From assembly GCA_035539855.1 (NCBI GenBank), contig DATLHO010000026.1, positions 1-13,061 of the forward strand: a DNA stretch of 13,061 bases, in the 5' to 3' direction. Positions 1-7,137 of this stretch are shown piece after piece. A program made the position numbers and the translations under genes. The stretch's first letter is position 1. Each line of letters begins with the position of its first letter. The stretch is from DATLHO01 sp035539855. Lineage in GTDB: Bacteria; Bacteroidota; Ignavibacteria; OLB7. The notes beneath the pieces are model-generated. The model worked only from the letters and a program-made list of their open reading frames with translations, was not told the origin of the DNA and ran no database searches.

Positions 1-37
1 GCGCATCGGCGCCTCGACCCCCAACACGGCCCGTCCT

Positions 38-166
38 TGTCATCCCCGCAGGGGATCTTTCCTTCGGCGCGACGGCCGCATGTGGGGCGGTGGGGTGATG
101 CGGCAGCGCCCCTATCGCGACATGTGGTGACCCGCACCCACAGAAAGGTCCCCTCCGGGGAAGACA
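38..166. repeat. Dispersed inverted-repeat element, copy 1
   Basis: The left arm begins tgtcatcccc and continues through ggggatctttcctt. The right arm is its imperfect inverse, agaaaggtcccc followed by ggggaagaca. Each arm also holds a mini-hairpin: cccc-gca-gggg on the left and cccc-tcc-gggg on the right. The arms closely match those of a second element at 9783-9900. The inner 13-mer cgacggccgcatg (70-82) occurs there as its reverse complement at 9855-9867. The element lies upstream of the alpha/beta hydrolase and covers no credible gene. It could be a MITE-like or REP-like mobile palindrome, or a structured RNA or terminator. I cannot tell which, and no target-site duplication is obvious. 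Confidence 0.75.
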
Positions 167-261
167 GGGGCGCGCAGCTCCGGAGATGGCCTGTCGAAAT
201 TCCCCCACCCCATTCGACATAGCGTCAACAACACGCAGTCAATCAACGAATGGAAATCATC

Positions 262-1191
262 ATGTCAGCAATCAACCTCGCTCTCCTCACCCTCACCCTC
301 GCACTCACGATCACAGCCCCCGCACTCTCACAATCACGACCGACTCCGATGACATCCGAGAAGAAGACCGGCTACGTCGCCGCGAACGGACTGCGCTACT
401 ACTACGAGATCCAGGGCACCGGTGAGCCGCTGCTGCTGCTGCACGGAGGCCTCGGCTCGATCGACATGTTCGGTCCGATCCTGCCCGTGCTCGCGAAGCA
501 GCGCACCGTCATCGGCGTCGATCTGCACGGCCACGGCCGCACCGCCATCGGCGATCGGCCGATTCGGCTTCCCGACATCGCCAACGACATCGCGGTCGTC
601 ATCCGCGAGCTCGGCTACGATTCGGTCGATGTCTTCGGATACTCGTTCGGTGGCGGCGTCGCACTGCGGCTCGCGATCCAGCATCCGGAGTCCGTGCGTC
701 GCGTCGTCATCGCGTCGGCTCCCTTCGCTCAGAACGGATTCTATCCGGAGATGCTGCCGATGCAGGCACAGGTGGGCGCGGCGATGGCGGAGTCGATGAA
801 GGAGACGCCGATGTACCAGTCGTACGTGAAGGTCGCGCCGCGTCCGGAGGATTTTCCGAAACTCCTCGATCGCATGGGAGAGCTGATGCGGACGCCATAC
901 GATTGGTCGGAGGACGTCAAGAGCGTGAAGGCGCCGGTGATGCTCGTCTACGGCGACGCGGACATGGTGCGCCTCGACCACGTCATCGAGTTCTACCGAC
1001 TGCTCGGCGGCGGCCTGAAGGATGCGGGATGGATGCGCGAGCACATGTCGCCGAACCGCCTCGCGATCCTGCCGAACGTCACGCACTACGAGCTGTTCTA
1101 CTCCCCCGCGCTCGCGCCGACGGTGATGCCGTTCCTCGATGGCCAGACCACCCCACCCACGTGGGCGGAGAATGTGGGCGCCGGGCAGTAG
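262..1191 (+). CDS. Exported alpha/beta-hydrolase fold protein
   Basis: This is a predicted hydrolase of the alpha/beta superfamily with unknown substrate. Numbering runs from the upstream ATG at 250 (313 aa). A hydrophobic leader ends in a signal-peptidase-like ALS-Q site near residue 27, so export is likely. The core begins LLLLHGG (61-67), with HGG as the oxyanion-hole element. The nucleophile elbow is GYSFGG with Ser132. The acid is probably Asp236 or Asp238 in YGDADMV, and the His is His279 in NVTHYE. All three catalytic positions are therefore present in the right order. The lid region around 160-220 is helical and Met-rich. I prefer the ATG at 262 because ggaaa lies just upstream; the ATG at 250 is in frame and has no visible ribosome site. 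The VOC gene follows after 29 nt, suggesting one transcript. The fold is secure; esterase, lactonase, dehalogenase or epoxide hydrolase activity cannot be separated. Confidence 0.9.
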   Translation: MSAINLALLTLTLALTITAPALSQSRPTPMTSEKKTGYVAANGLRYYYEIQGTGEPLLLLHGGLGSIDMFGPILPVLAKQRTVIGVDLHGHGRTAIGDRPIRLPDIANDIAVVIRELGYDSVDVFGYSFGGGVALRLAIQHPESVRRVVIASAPFAQNGFYPEMLPMQAQVGAAMAESMKETPMYQSYVKVAPRPEDFPKLLDRMGELMRTPYDWSEDVKSVKAPVMLVYGDADMVRLDHVIEFYRLLGGGLKDAGWMREHMSPNRLAILPNVTHYELFYSPALAPTVMPFLDGQTTPPTWAENVGAGQ

Positions 1192-1220
1192 ATTCCGCGT
1201 CGACAACCACGGAGGCACTC

Positions 1221-1592
1221 ATGGAGCTCGGAGCATTTTCCGTCAGCCTTGCGGTGAAGGACATCGAGGCATCGAAGCAGTTCTACGAGAAGCTCGGCTT
1301 CTCGGTGTTCATGGGTGATCAGAAGCAGAACTGGCTCATCATGAAGAACGGTCCGCACGTGATCGGACTGTTCCAGGGGATGTTCGACAAGAACCTGCTC
1401 ACGTTCAACCCGGGCTGGAACAGCGACGCCAAACCGCTCGGCGAATTCACCGACATCCGCGAGCTGCAGCGCACGCTCAGGGAGCGCGGCGTGGCGATGA
1501 CGATGGAGGCCGACGAGAGCACGACGGGTCCGGCGAGCATCATGATGGTCGATCCCGACGGCAACACGATTCTGCTCGATCAGCACGTGTAA
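1221..1592 (+). CDS. VOC-family (glyoxalase/dioxygenase fold) protein
   Basis: A 123-residue protein with one vicinal-oxygen-chelate module pair. The first beta-alpha-beta unit is the signature VKDIEASKQFYEKLGF (12-27). The second unit closes with the typical VDPDGNTILLD (110-120). The length is normal for small single-domain VOC proteins, which usually dimerise in the cytoplasm, and no signal peptide is seen. The usual first-strand metal ligand (His in 'HxxLxV') is replaced by Ser in FSVSLAV, so metal-dependent glyoxalase I activity is doubtful. It may be a binding or resistance-type VOC protein. The start is well supported by GGAGG at 1211-1215, five bases upstream of the ATG. It lies 29 nt after the exported hydrolase and is probably co-transcribed with it. 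The substrate is unknown. Confidence 0.9.
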   Translation: MELGAFSVSLAVKDIEASKQFYEKLGFSVFMGDQKQNWLIMKNGPHVIGLFQGMFDKNLLTFNPGWNSDAKPLGEFTDIRELQRTLRERGVAMTMEADESTTGPASIMMVDPDGNTILLDQHV

Positions 1593-1678
1593 ACACGCAT
1601 CGCCGAGGGCTCGCCGCGTTTGCGTCACGTTGTCCAGCGAGACAAGCGAGGCGCTGCAGACGCGGGTTGTCACAAATG

Positions 1679-1712
1679 CAGATAGGAGAGTCGCACTTTG
1701 TTGCACTATCTG
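1679..1712 (+). other. Small inverted repeat in the intergenic region
   Basis: cagatag (1679-1685) and ctatctg (1706-1712) are perfect inverse copies separated by 20 bases. They sit in the 294-base gap between the VOC gene and the T9SS protein. The gap holds no other credible gene. The short frame beginning with GTG at 1739 has no ribosome site and no recognisable domain. The repeat might be an operator or a weak transcript hairpin, and chance is also plausible. Confidence 0.25.
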
Positions 1713-1886
1713 AGGTCCCCGCTGGGCAATGCACGTGAGTGTCGATCGGTAGCTTCACGAATGACCTGTGGATGGCATTTGAGCTCGGAGCACTGCTGAT
1801 CTGTCTCGCCATGATTCGACAGTGCGTTCACAACAACCGCAGCGTCCCCATTCCTGCCGAGTCAATCATCCCAATCCTCGCCGGCC

Positions 1887-4739
1887 ATGGACCTCCAAAT
1901 CTCGCGCTACACGTTCGCGGCCATCGCCGCTCTCATCGTGCTCACAACGTCCGGCGCGTCTGCGCAGCTAGTTGCGCTCACGGCGCCTAGTGCGTCGCAG
2001 CAAGAGCTCGTTCAGTTCCTGAATGGTTCGACCGGTTACCTGGTGAGCAGCACGACAGGTTGTCCGTCGGTGCCGGGCGGCCGTTACGCACTCTACCGTA
2101 CCAACGACGGCGGCCGTACATGGGCGAGTCTCAGCGGCTGCGACACGACGCCCATACGCCGGTTTCGCGGGTTGCAGATGCTCGACACGACCCACGGTTA
2201 TGCACTGTTCGAAGGCTCGCCTCTCCGTCGAGTCTTCGCACGTACCGTTGACGGGGGGCGTACATGGCTGTTCGTGGACTCGACGATCGCCCTGACGTTC
2301 CGGTTCATCGACAGTCTCGAGGGCTTCCGTCAGATCGATCTGAACGACCGGGCGCCAACGCTTGAGCGTACATCAGACGGGGGACGAACCTGGACGACTA
2401 TCGACACGACGGTGACCGATCTGTGGCGGGTGCAGTTTCCCACGCCTACCGTTGGCTACGCCCAGGCATTAATGCCACCCTCGCCCACCGATCACGGCCA
2501 GCGACTCGCGCGGACAACCGACCGCGGCCGCTCGTGGACCTCGCTTTCGCTGGCGATGTTCACACTGGAACACACGAGCGGTCTGGTGCTGACGATGCAC
2601 AGGCCTCATTTCCCGAGCGCCGCGGTGGGCTTCGGCTTCAGTCAGGGATCAGTGTATCGAACGAGTGATTCGGGCGCCACCTGGACGAAACTTCCTGGGT
2701 CGATCGAAACTGCCCTGAATGCCCGAATGCCTATTGAATTCCGGGATATCAAGTTCGCCGACGAGATGAACGGATACTTCGTTGGTGTCTGCTACGATTT
2801 CGGCGAAGACATGTCCCTCGGCAAGACGTTCGTGATCAGAACGACCGATGGCGGCGCCAGCTGGAGTGCGTTGCGGTACAACGGCAAGCGCAATCTCGTC
2901 GACGCGTACTCGGCATCGATCAACGCCTATGGGGGTGTGGCCTATGTTGCCATTGACGCGGCCGGAGGTCCGAACCGGATCTACAAGCACGAGTGCGTAC
3001 TGCGAGCAGAGGGCTTCGATACGCCGGGACCGATACGATTTAAGCAGGGCGACTCCGCGACAATCGTCGCTCGCGAGGGTATCGCCTACGAGTGGTCGAC
3101 AGGCGCCTCGAATCGTCAGATCACGGTTCGCTACAGTGGTCGCTATGCCGTGCGGGTCACTCTGCCGGACTTCTGCGTCCTCTACGACACCATGTCGGTG
3201 ACCGTCGACCCGATGGTTCGCGCAGTCGCCCTTGTCGAGCGGAAGTGTTACATGGACTGTGATGGCGTGGGAGTTCGGGCGTCGATTGCGCGGGCCGTAA
3301 TCGCCGGCGAATGCAACCAGCGGCTCAGCATCCACGAGTATGCGCTGCCGACGCTCTCTGTGGCGCACATGACGGAGCTCTCGGGATATACTGCGCCACA
3401 CGTGCGATCAGCACTCTACGATCGCGATGGATCGCTCTACATGCTTGTGCAAATAGATACGTTTTCGGCGAAATTGGTCAAACATACACCCGATGGCAGG
3501 ATCGCGTGGGAGCGCGACTTCCCAAACTTGAGCACGCAGAGTGCCTATCTACTCGCGCTCGACGCTTGGGACCGCCCAATAATCGCACTCGCACAATGGG
3601 AGCCGGTGTTTCAGGCGCTCGCGCCCGTGGTAATGCGATTCACAAGAGGCGGCGAACTCGATTTCCGCAAGGCGTTCCAAATCGAAGTCGGAAGCACTGT
3701 GCGTCCAGCGGCGCTACGGGTCCGCGACGACGGGTCTGTGCTCGCACTCATCAAGCTCAACCGCGACATGGTGCTCTTGGAATATGCGCCCGACGGCACT
3801 CCGCTTACACCTGTGACGTACGGACACTCGAACAATAGCAGCGAGGTTGCCTATGGGATGTCGCTCGGGACGGACGGGGATGTCGTCGCATCGTGTCTCT
3901 CGTACACGGACGCTGACACTCTAGCGGTCGTCGTCGCGCTGCGTCGTGGCGGGGGTGTCCGATGGACGCACGTCGAGCGCCACACGTCGCCGACGATTGA
4001 CCACCCTCGCGCCTATGCGCTCGCTGACGGCGGCGCGATCGTCGTGCGCCACGGACGGAAGCAACACGGTGATTCGCTCATTCCGTCGGTGACGCGACTG
4101 ACGCCTGACGGGAGCATCGCATGGCGACGATGTGCAAAAGGCGATACGTCCGACTACCAGTCGTTGCGATTCCTGCAGAGCATTTCGGCCTCGCAGGTCG
4201 ACGACCGAGGGAACACGTACGTAAGCGGCCCGGAACCGATCTACGCCAACTATCCCGACGCATTCTGGACCATGTGTCTCGATGCAGACGGGAACAAGCG
4301 CTGGGAGATCTACAACGACAAGGCGGGTGTACCCGAGTCAATTAAGGTAGATGAGTCCGGATCGGTGTATGTCGCGGCTCTGCGAGCGTTCTGGGGCCCC
4401 GGGTGCCTTCTCCAACGGCTCGAGCAGCCAGGATGGACCGCCTCGGCGTCGCCTTCGGAACGAGCCGCTCCGAAGACCGTGCTCGTCACGTGGCCCAGCC
4501 CGGCGCGTGAGGCCCTCTCTCTGCGCTTCCCTATTGCCGAGAACTGCTCGATCGGTATCTCGCTCATCGACATGGCAGGCCGCACGGTAGTCTCGCAGGA
4601 TCTCGGGCTGCGGGCGACTGGCGAGCTGACCGCCGTCCTCGACATCCGCGGACTGCCAACCGGCACCTACGTCGTTCGCGTGAACGCAGGATCGATCGTG
4701 CACACGTCCCCGGTGGTGGTCGAAGGCGTGGCCAAGTAG
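1887..4739 (+). CDS. T9SS-secreted two-repeat-domain protein (Asp-box propeller, Ig-like, C-terminal sorting domain)
   Basis: A 950-residue secreted protein. A signal peptide covers residues 1-26 (cleavage near ASA-Q). Six Asp-box/BNR motifs follow at 72-79, 120-127, 162-169, 210-217, 259-266 and 319-326 (TNDGGRTW to TTDGGASW), consistent with a six-bladed propeller like the YCF48/sialidase folds. An Ig-like module lies near 375-440, with YEWSTG (401-406) and SGRYAVRV (417-424). A second repeat region (about 500-845) has sheet motifs such as TPDGRIAW, TPDGSIAW and DADGNKRW, resembling PQQ-like propeller blades. The last 80 residues form a type A T9SS sorting domain (SPAREALSLRF, IDMAGRTV, LPTGTYVVRV). 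The protein should cross the outer membrane and be released or surface-anchored. It has no recognised catalytic residues; adhesion or matrix roles are possible. No Shine-Dalgarno precedes the ATG, which is common in Bacteroidota. Third positions look less G/C-biased than in the neighbours. Confidence 0.93.
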   Translation: MDLQISRYTFAAIAALIVLTTSGASAQLVALTAPSASQQELVQFLNGSTGYLVSSTTGCPSVPGGRYALYRTNDGGRTWASLSGCDTTPIRRFRGLQMLDTTHGYALFEGSPLRRVFARTVDGGRTWLFVDSTIALTFRFIDSLEGFRQIDLNDRAPTLERTSDGGRTWTTIDTTVTDLWRVQFPTPTVGYAQALMPPSPTDHGQRLARTTDRGRSWTSLSLAMFTLEHTSGLVLTMHRPHFPSAAVGFGFSQGSVYRTSDSGATWTKLPGSIETALNARMPIEFRDIKFADEMNGYFVGVCYDFGEDMSLGKTFVIRTTDGGASWSALRYNGKRNLVDAYSASINAYGGVAYVAIDAAGGPNRIYKHECVLRAEGFDTPGPIRFKQGDSATIVAREGIAYEWSTGASNRQITVRYSGRYAVRVTLPDFCVLYDTMSVTVDPMVRAVALVERKCYMDCDGVGVRASIARAVIAGECNQRLSIHEYALPTLSVAHMTELSGYTAPHVRSALYDRDGSLYMLVQIDTFSAKLVKHTPDGRIAWERDFPNLSTQSAYLLALDAWDRPIIALAQWEPVFQALAPVVMRFTRGGELDFRKAFQIEVGSTVRPAALRVRDDGSVLALIKLNRDMVLLEYAPDGTPLTPVTYGHSNNSSEVAYGMSLGTDGDVVASCLSYTDADTLAVVVALRRGGGVRWTHVERHTSPTIDHPRAYALADGGAIVVRHGRKQHGDSLIPSVTRLTPDGSIAWRRCAKGDTSDYQSLRFLQSISASQVDDRGNTYVSGPEPIYANYPDAFWTMCLDADGNKRWEIYNDKAGVPESIKVDESGSVYVAALRAFWGPGCLLQRLEQPGWTASASPSERAAPKTVLVTWPSPAREALSLRFPIAENCSIGISLIDMAGRTVVSQDLGLRATGELTAVLDIRGLPTGTYVVRVNAGSIVHTSPVVVEGVAK

Positions 4740-4760
4740 GCGGATCCAAATAACCTCGGC

Positions 4761-4775
4761 CTCCGAGACGCGGAG
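4761..4775 (+). terminator. Weak hairpin after the T9SS gene
   Basis: ctccg-agacg-cggag gives a 5-bp stem and 5-base loop 21 bases after the stop of the T9SS protein. No T-run follows, so it is at best a weak terminator candidate. The rest of the gap to 4913 shows no other structure I can support. Confidence 0.2.
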
Positions 4776-4902
4776 CGATCTCGCCTCGTCGGTGTTGCTT
4801 CAGGCGACGCCGTGCCGCATCAAGAATTGCGCCCCACGGATAGCGGCTGTTCGGTGCGATGTTTGTTTCGACAGGGAAGCGCCATCTCAACCCAATCTTG
4901 CC

Positions 4903-4906
4903 GGAG
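4903..4906 (+). promoter_or_regulatory. Ribosome binding site fixing a TTG start
   Basis: GGAG lies 7 bases before the TTG at 4914. No ATG gives a sensible N-terminus here. The longer GTG-initiated frame from 4812 would add 34 Cys- and Arg-rich residues unlike this family and has no ribosome site. This motif therefore decides the start. Confidence 0.65.
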
Positions 4907-4913
4907 ATGTCCA

Positions 4914-5804
4914 TTGGAACGCAAGACCGCCCATGACTTCGACCAGGAGCTGCTGACGCTCTTCGACGCCTACGTTCACGGCGACATCAGCCGTCGCACG
5001 TTTCTCGACAAGGCCGCGCGATTCGCCGTCGGAGCGGTCACCGCCGCGATACTGCTCGATCAGTTGAGTCCGAAGTTCGCCGAGGCGCAGGTGATCGCCG
5101 ACGACGACGAACGGCTGCAGGCCGAGTACGTCGAGTTCGATTCGCCGGGCGGGCACGGCGCGATGCGCGGATACCTTGTGCGTCCGGCGCGCCGCAGCGG
5201 GCCGCTGCCGGGGGTGCTGGTGATCCACGAGAATCGCGGGCTCAATCCGCACATCGAGGACGTCGCGCGCCGGCTCGCGCTCCATGACTACGTCACCTTC
5301 GCGCCCGACGCGCTGACGCCGCTCGGAGGCTATCCGGGCGACGAGGACACCGCGCGCGAGCTCTTTCAGAAGCTCGACGCCGCGAAGTCGCGCGAGGATT
5401 TCGTCGCCGCGGCAGGGTATCTCGAAGCACACGACGATACGACCGAGAAGATCGGCGCGGTCGGCTTCTGCTGGGGCGGCGGGATGGTGAACTACCTGGC
5501 GACGCGACTCGGCAACGAGCTCGCTGCCGGCGTGCCGTTCTACGGTCCGGCGCCGGACCTCGAGGATGTCTCGAAGATCACTGCGCCGCTGGTGATCCAC
5601 TCGGCCGAGGTCGACGAGCGCATCAACGCGCGCTGGCCGGAGTTCGAGGCGGCGCTGAAGGAGGCGGGCGTGCGCTACGAGCGCATCCTCTACCCCGGCA
5701 CGCAGCACGGCTTCCACAACGACACCACGCCGCGCTACGATCCGGCCGCCGCGGCGAAGGCATGGGAGCGCACGGTCGCGTTCTTCAGGAAGTTTCTGGA
5801 GTAG
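4914..5804 (+). CDS. Dienelactone hydrolase family protein with Tat-like leader
   Basis: A 296-residue alpha/beta hydrolase of the dienelactone hydrolase family. Classical members open dienelactone to maleylacetate in chloroaromatic degradation, but this long subfamily is of uncertain substrate. The nucleophile is Cys186 in GFCWGG. The acid is Asp234 in AEVDERI, and the His is His265 in GTQHGF. HENRGL at 105-110 supplies the Glu106 that pairs with the Cys in known enzymes. The N-terminus holds SRRTFLDKAARF (26-37), a twin-arginine-like motif. A hydrophobic stretch and an AEA-Q site near residue 59 follow, so folded export by Tat is likely. Initiation is at TTG with GGAG 7 bases upstream. Only 15 bases separate its stop from that of the convergent oxygenase gene, leaving no room for a separate terminator. 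The family call is firm and the substrate unknown. Confidence 0.92.
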   Translation: MERKTAHDFDQELLTLFDAYVHGDISRRTFLDKAARFAVGAVTAAILLDQLSPKFAEAQVIADDDERLQAEYVEFDSPGGHGAMRGYLVRPARRSGPLPGVLVIHENRGLNPHIEDVARRLALHDYVTFAPDALTPLGGYPGDEDTARELFQKLDAAKSREDFVAAAGYLEAHDDTTEKIGAVGFCWGGGMVNYLATRLGNELAAGVPFYGPAPDLEDVSKITAPLVIHSAEVDERINARWPEFEAALKEAGVRYERILYPGTQHGFHNDTTPRYDPAAAAKAWERTVAFFRKFLE

Positions 5805-5819
5805 TCGACACCGCCACGC

Positions 5820-7037
5820 TCACTTCATCCCCCACGCGTCGCGCAGCGAGGGCGGGATGTCGAACGTCACCTTCTTGCGATCGTTCCACTCGAGCAGCAG
5901 GCCCTGCAGCAGCCGGAGGTTGAACGATCGGCTCCACCGTGTCGCCTGGCGCAGAATCAACTCGACGTTCGAGAGGATCGCGAACGGTAGCCTCAGGCCG
6001 AATTGTGCGATGCTCTCGACGGGCTGGATCAGTGAGCGGACGCCGAGCTCGCGCGACAGCGGCTGCCCGTTGAGATAGCGCAGCAGCAGCCCGGGCGCGA
6101 AGCGAAGCACGCGCCACGGCGTGATCGAGCGAACATAGTCGAGCAGCGCGCTCGTCAGCTCGACGCCCTCCGGCGTGGGACCCCAGTTGCGCCGGTAGAT
6201 CACCTCCCACATCGCGCGCGCATCGGCCATGTCGGTCGGCATGTACTCCTCGCGGATTCCCATCTGGTGTCCGACGAGTCGCCACATGTGCAGAATGCCG
6301 TCCTCGTCGGCCGGCTCGAGCGTCACGCCCAGCGAGCGCAGACCATCGACGACGAGCACGCTGAACGTCAACATGGTCATCAGCAGCTCCTCCTGATTGA
6401 TCGGCGCGGGTCCGGTCGGATCGTACGACGGCGCGCGCGTCGTGTACGTTCTGATCGCGGCATGGATCAATCGCACGCGCTGCGCCGCCTGGATGCCGAC
6501 ACCGCCCGCCTGCAATCCCCTCGGAGCCATCACGTAGATCAGGAACTGCAGCGTCTCGAGCACGCGCCGCGTCAGTTGACCGAGCGATCCCGACTCCTCG
6601 GTCATGCGCGCGGTGCTGTGAAGGGTCGAGGCGATGTGCGCCTGCACGTAGCCCGCGGGAAGTGATCGCAGCAGCAGCACGATCATGCACTCCGGCCCGT
6701 ACGCGCCGTAGACGACCTCGCCGCGCGCCACAAGCTCGGCGTCGTGCCAGTCGGGAACGTGACCAGTCTGGTCGAGGTAGCGGTCGATCTCGTCGTGGAG
6801 TCCTCGCGGGATCGCTCCGGAGATGCCGGTCCATTCGGCGAACGCGCTCCGCCCTGCGGAGTGAGTGCTTGACGCGCCGCCGGAGCGCGCGCCGATGACG
6901 TCGGCGGCGACCGCGTCGGCCAGGGGATCGGCCTCGCGCCGCATGCGATCGAGGGTCTGTTCGGTGAGCATGAAGGAAGTCGGGTAGGTCCAGCACGAAT
7001 CGGTAGGTGCGGGAACATAGCCATTTGCCGAGTACAT
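5820..7037 (-). CDS. MpaB/rubber-oxygenase family (DUF2236) protein
   Basis: A 405-residue protein matching the oxygenase MpaB / latex-clearing protein (Lcp) domain. Known members cleave isoprenoid double bonds: Lcp cuts polyisoprene using heme b, and fungal MpaB' trims the farnesyl chain of a mycophenolic acid intermediate. Visible signatures are RVRLIHAAIR (187-196), NQEELLMTMLTFS (214-226) and WRLVGHQMGI (252-261). Arg158, Thr162 and His192 have the same spacing (4 and 34) as Lcp-K30 Arg164, Thr168 and His198, which I recall as the conserved triad with His198 as heme ligand. Positions matching the Lcp-specific Glu148 and Lys167 look like Thr142 and Glu161, so true rubber cleavage is unlikely. 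No signal peptide is clear. The ATG at 6971 (MLTEQTLDRMRREADP) is an equally plausible start; neither has a clear ribosome site. It is divergent from a Pyr4-like cyclase candidate. Confidence 0.85.
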   Translation of the reverse strand: MYSANGYVPAPTDSCWTYPTSFMLTEQTLDRMRREADPLADAVAADVIGARSGGASSTHSAGRSAFAEWTGISGAIPRGLHDEIDRYLDQTGHVPDWHDAELVARGEVVYGAYGPECMIVLLLRSLPAGYVQAHIASTLHSTARMTEESGSLGQLTRRVLETLQFLIYVMAPRGLQAGGVGIQAAQRVRLIHAAIRTYTTRAPSYDPTGPAPINQEELLMTMLTFSVLVVDGLRSLGVTLEPADEDGILHMWRLVGHQMGIREEYMPTDMADARAMWEVIYRRNWGPTPEGVELTSALLDYVRSITPWRVLRFAPGLLLRYLNGQPLSRELGVRSLIQPVESIAQFGLRLPFAILSNVELILRQATRWSRSFNLRLLQGLLLEWNDRKKVTFDIPPSLRDAWGMK

Positions 7038-7137
7038 GGCGCGGACGTATGTTCAGGCGCTGCCGCCTCGTTTCTCATCGCTGATCACCCCGCTCCCCCT
7101 CGCACTCCACTCAAACGGCGTCGACCGCCGCGAGCGC

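Noticed and set aside
37..222. Short frame across the first inverted repeat
   Set aside because: It is explained by the repeat element. There is no ribosome site and the composition is biased.
334..1218. Antisense frame of 294 codons opposite the alpha/beta hydrolase
   Set aside because: The sense frame has a signal peptide and a complete catalytic triad. The antisense product is Arg/His/Asp-rich.
903..1592. Longer frame that would extend the VOC protein by about 106 residues upstream
   Set aside because: The extension is a shadow of the hydrolase frame. The ATG at 1221 has GGAGG at good spacing and gives a full-length VOC protein.
1739..1990. 83-codon GTG-started frame before the T9SS gene
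   Set aside because: It has no ribosome site, overlaps the T9SS signal peptide region in another frame, and has no recognisable domain.
2649..3401. Antisense frame inside the T9SS gene, considered as a nested gene
   Set aside because: It covers the Asp-box and Ig-like regions, which are clearly coding on the plus strand.
5785..6996. Open frame of 403 codons on the minus strand
   Set aside because: It is a shifted frame of the MpaB-family gene with Arg/Ala/His-rich translation and no family signature.
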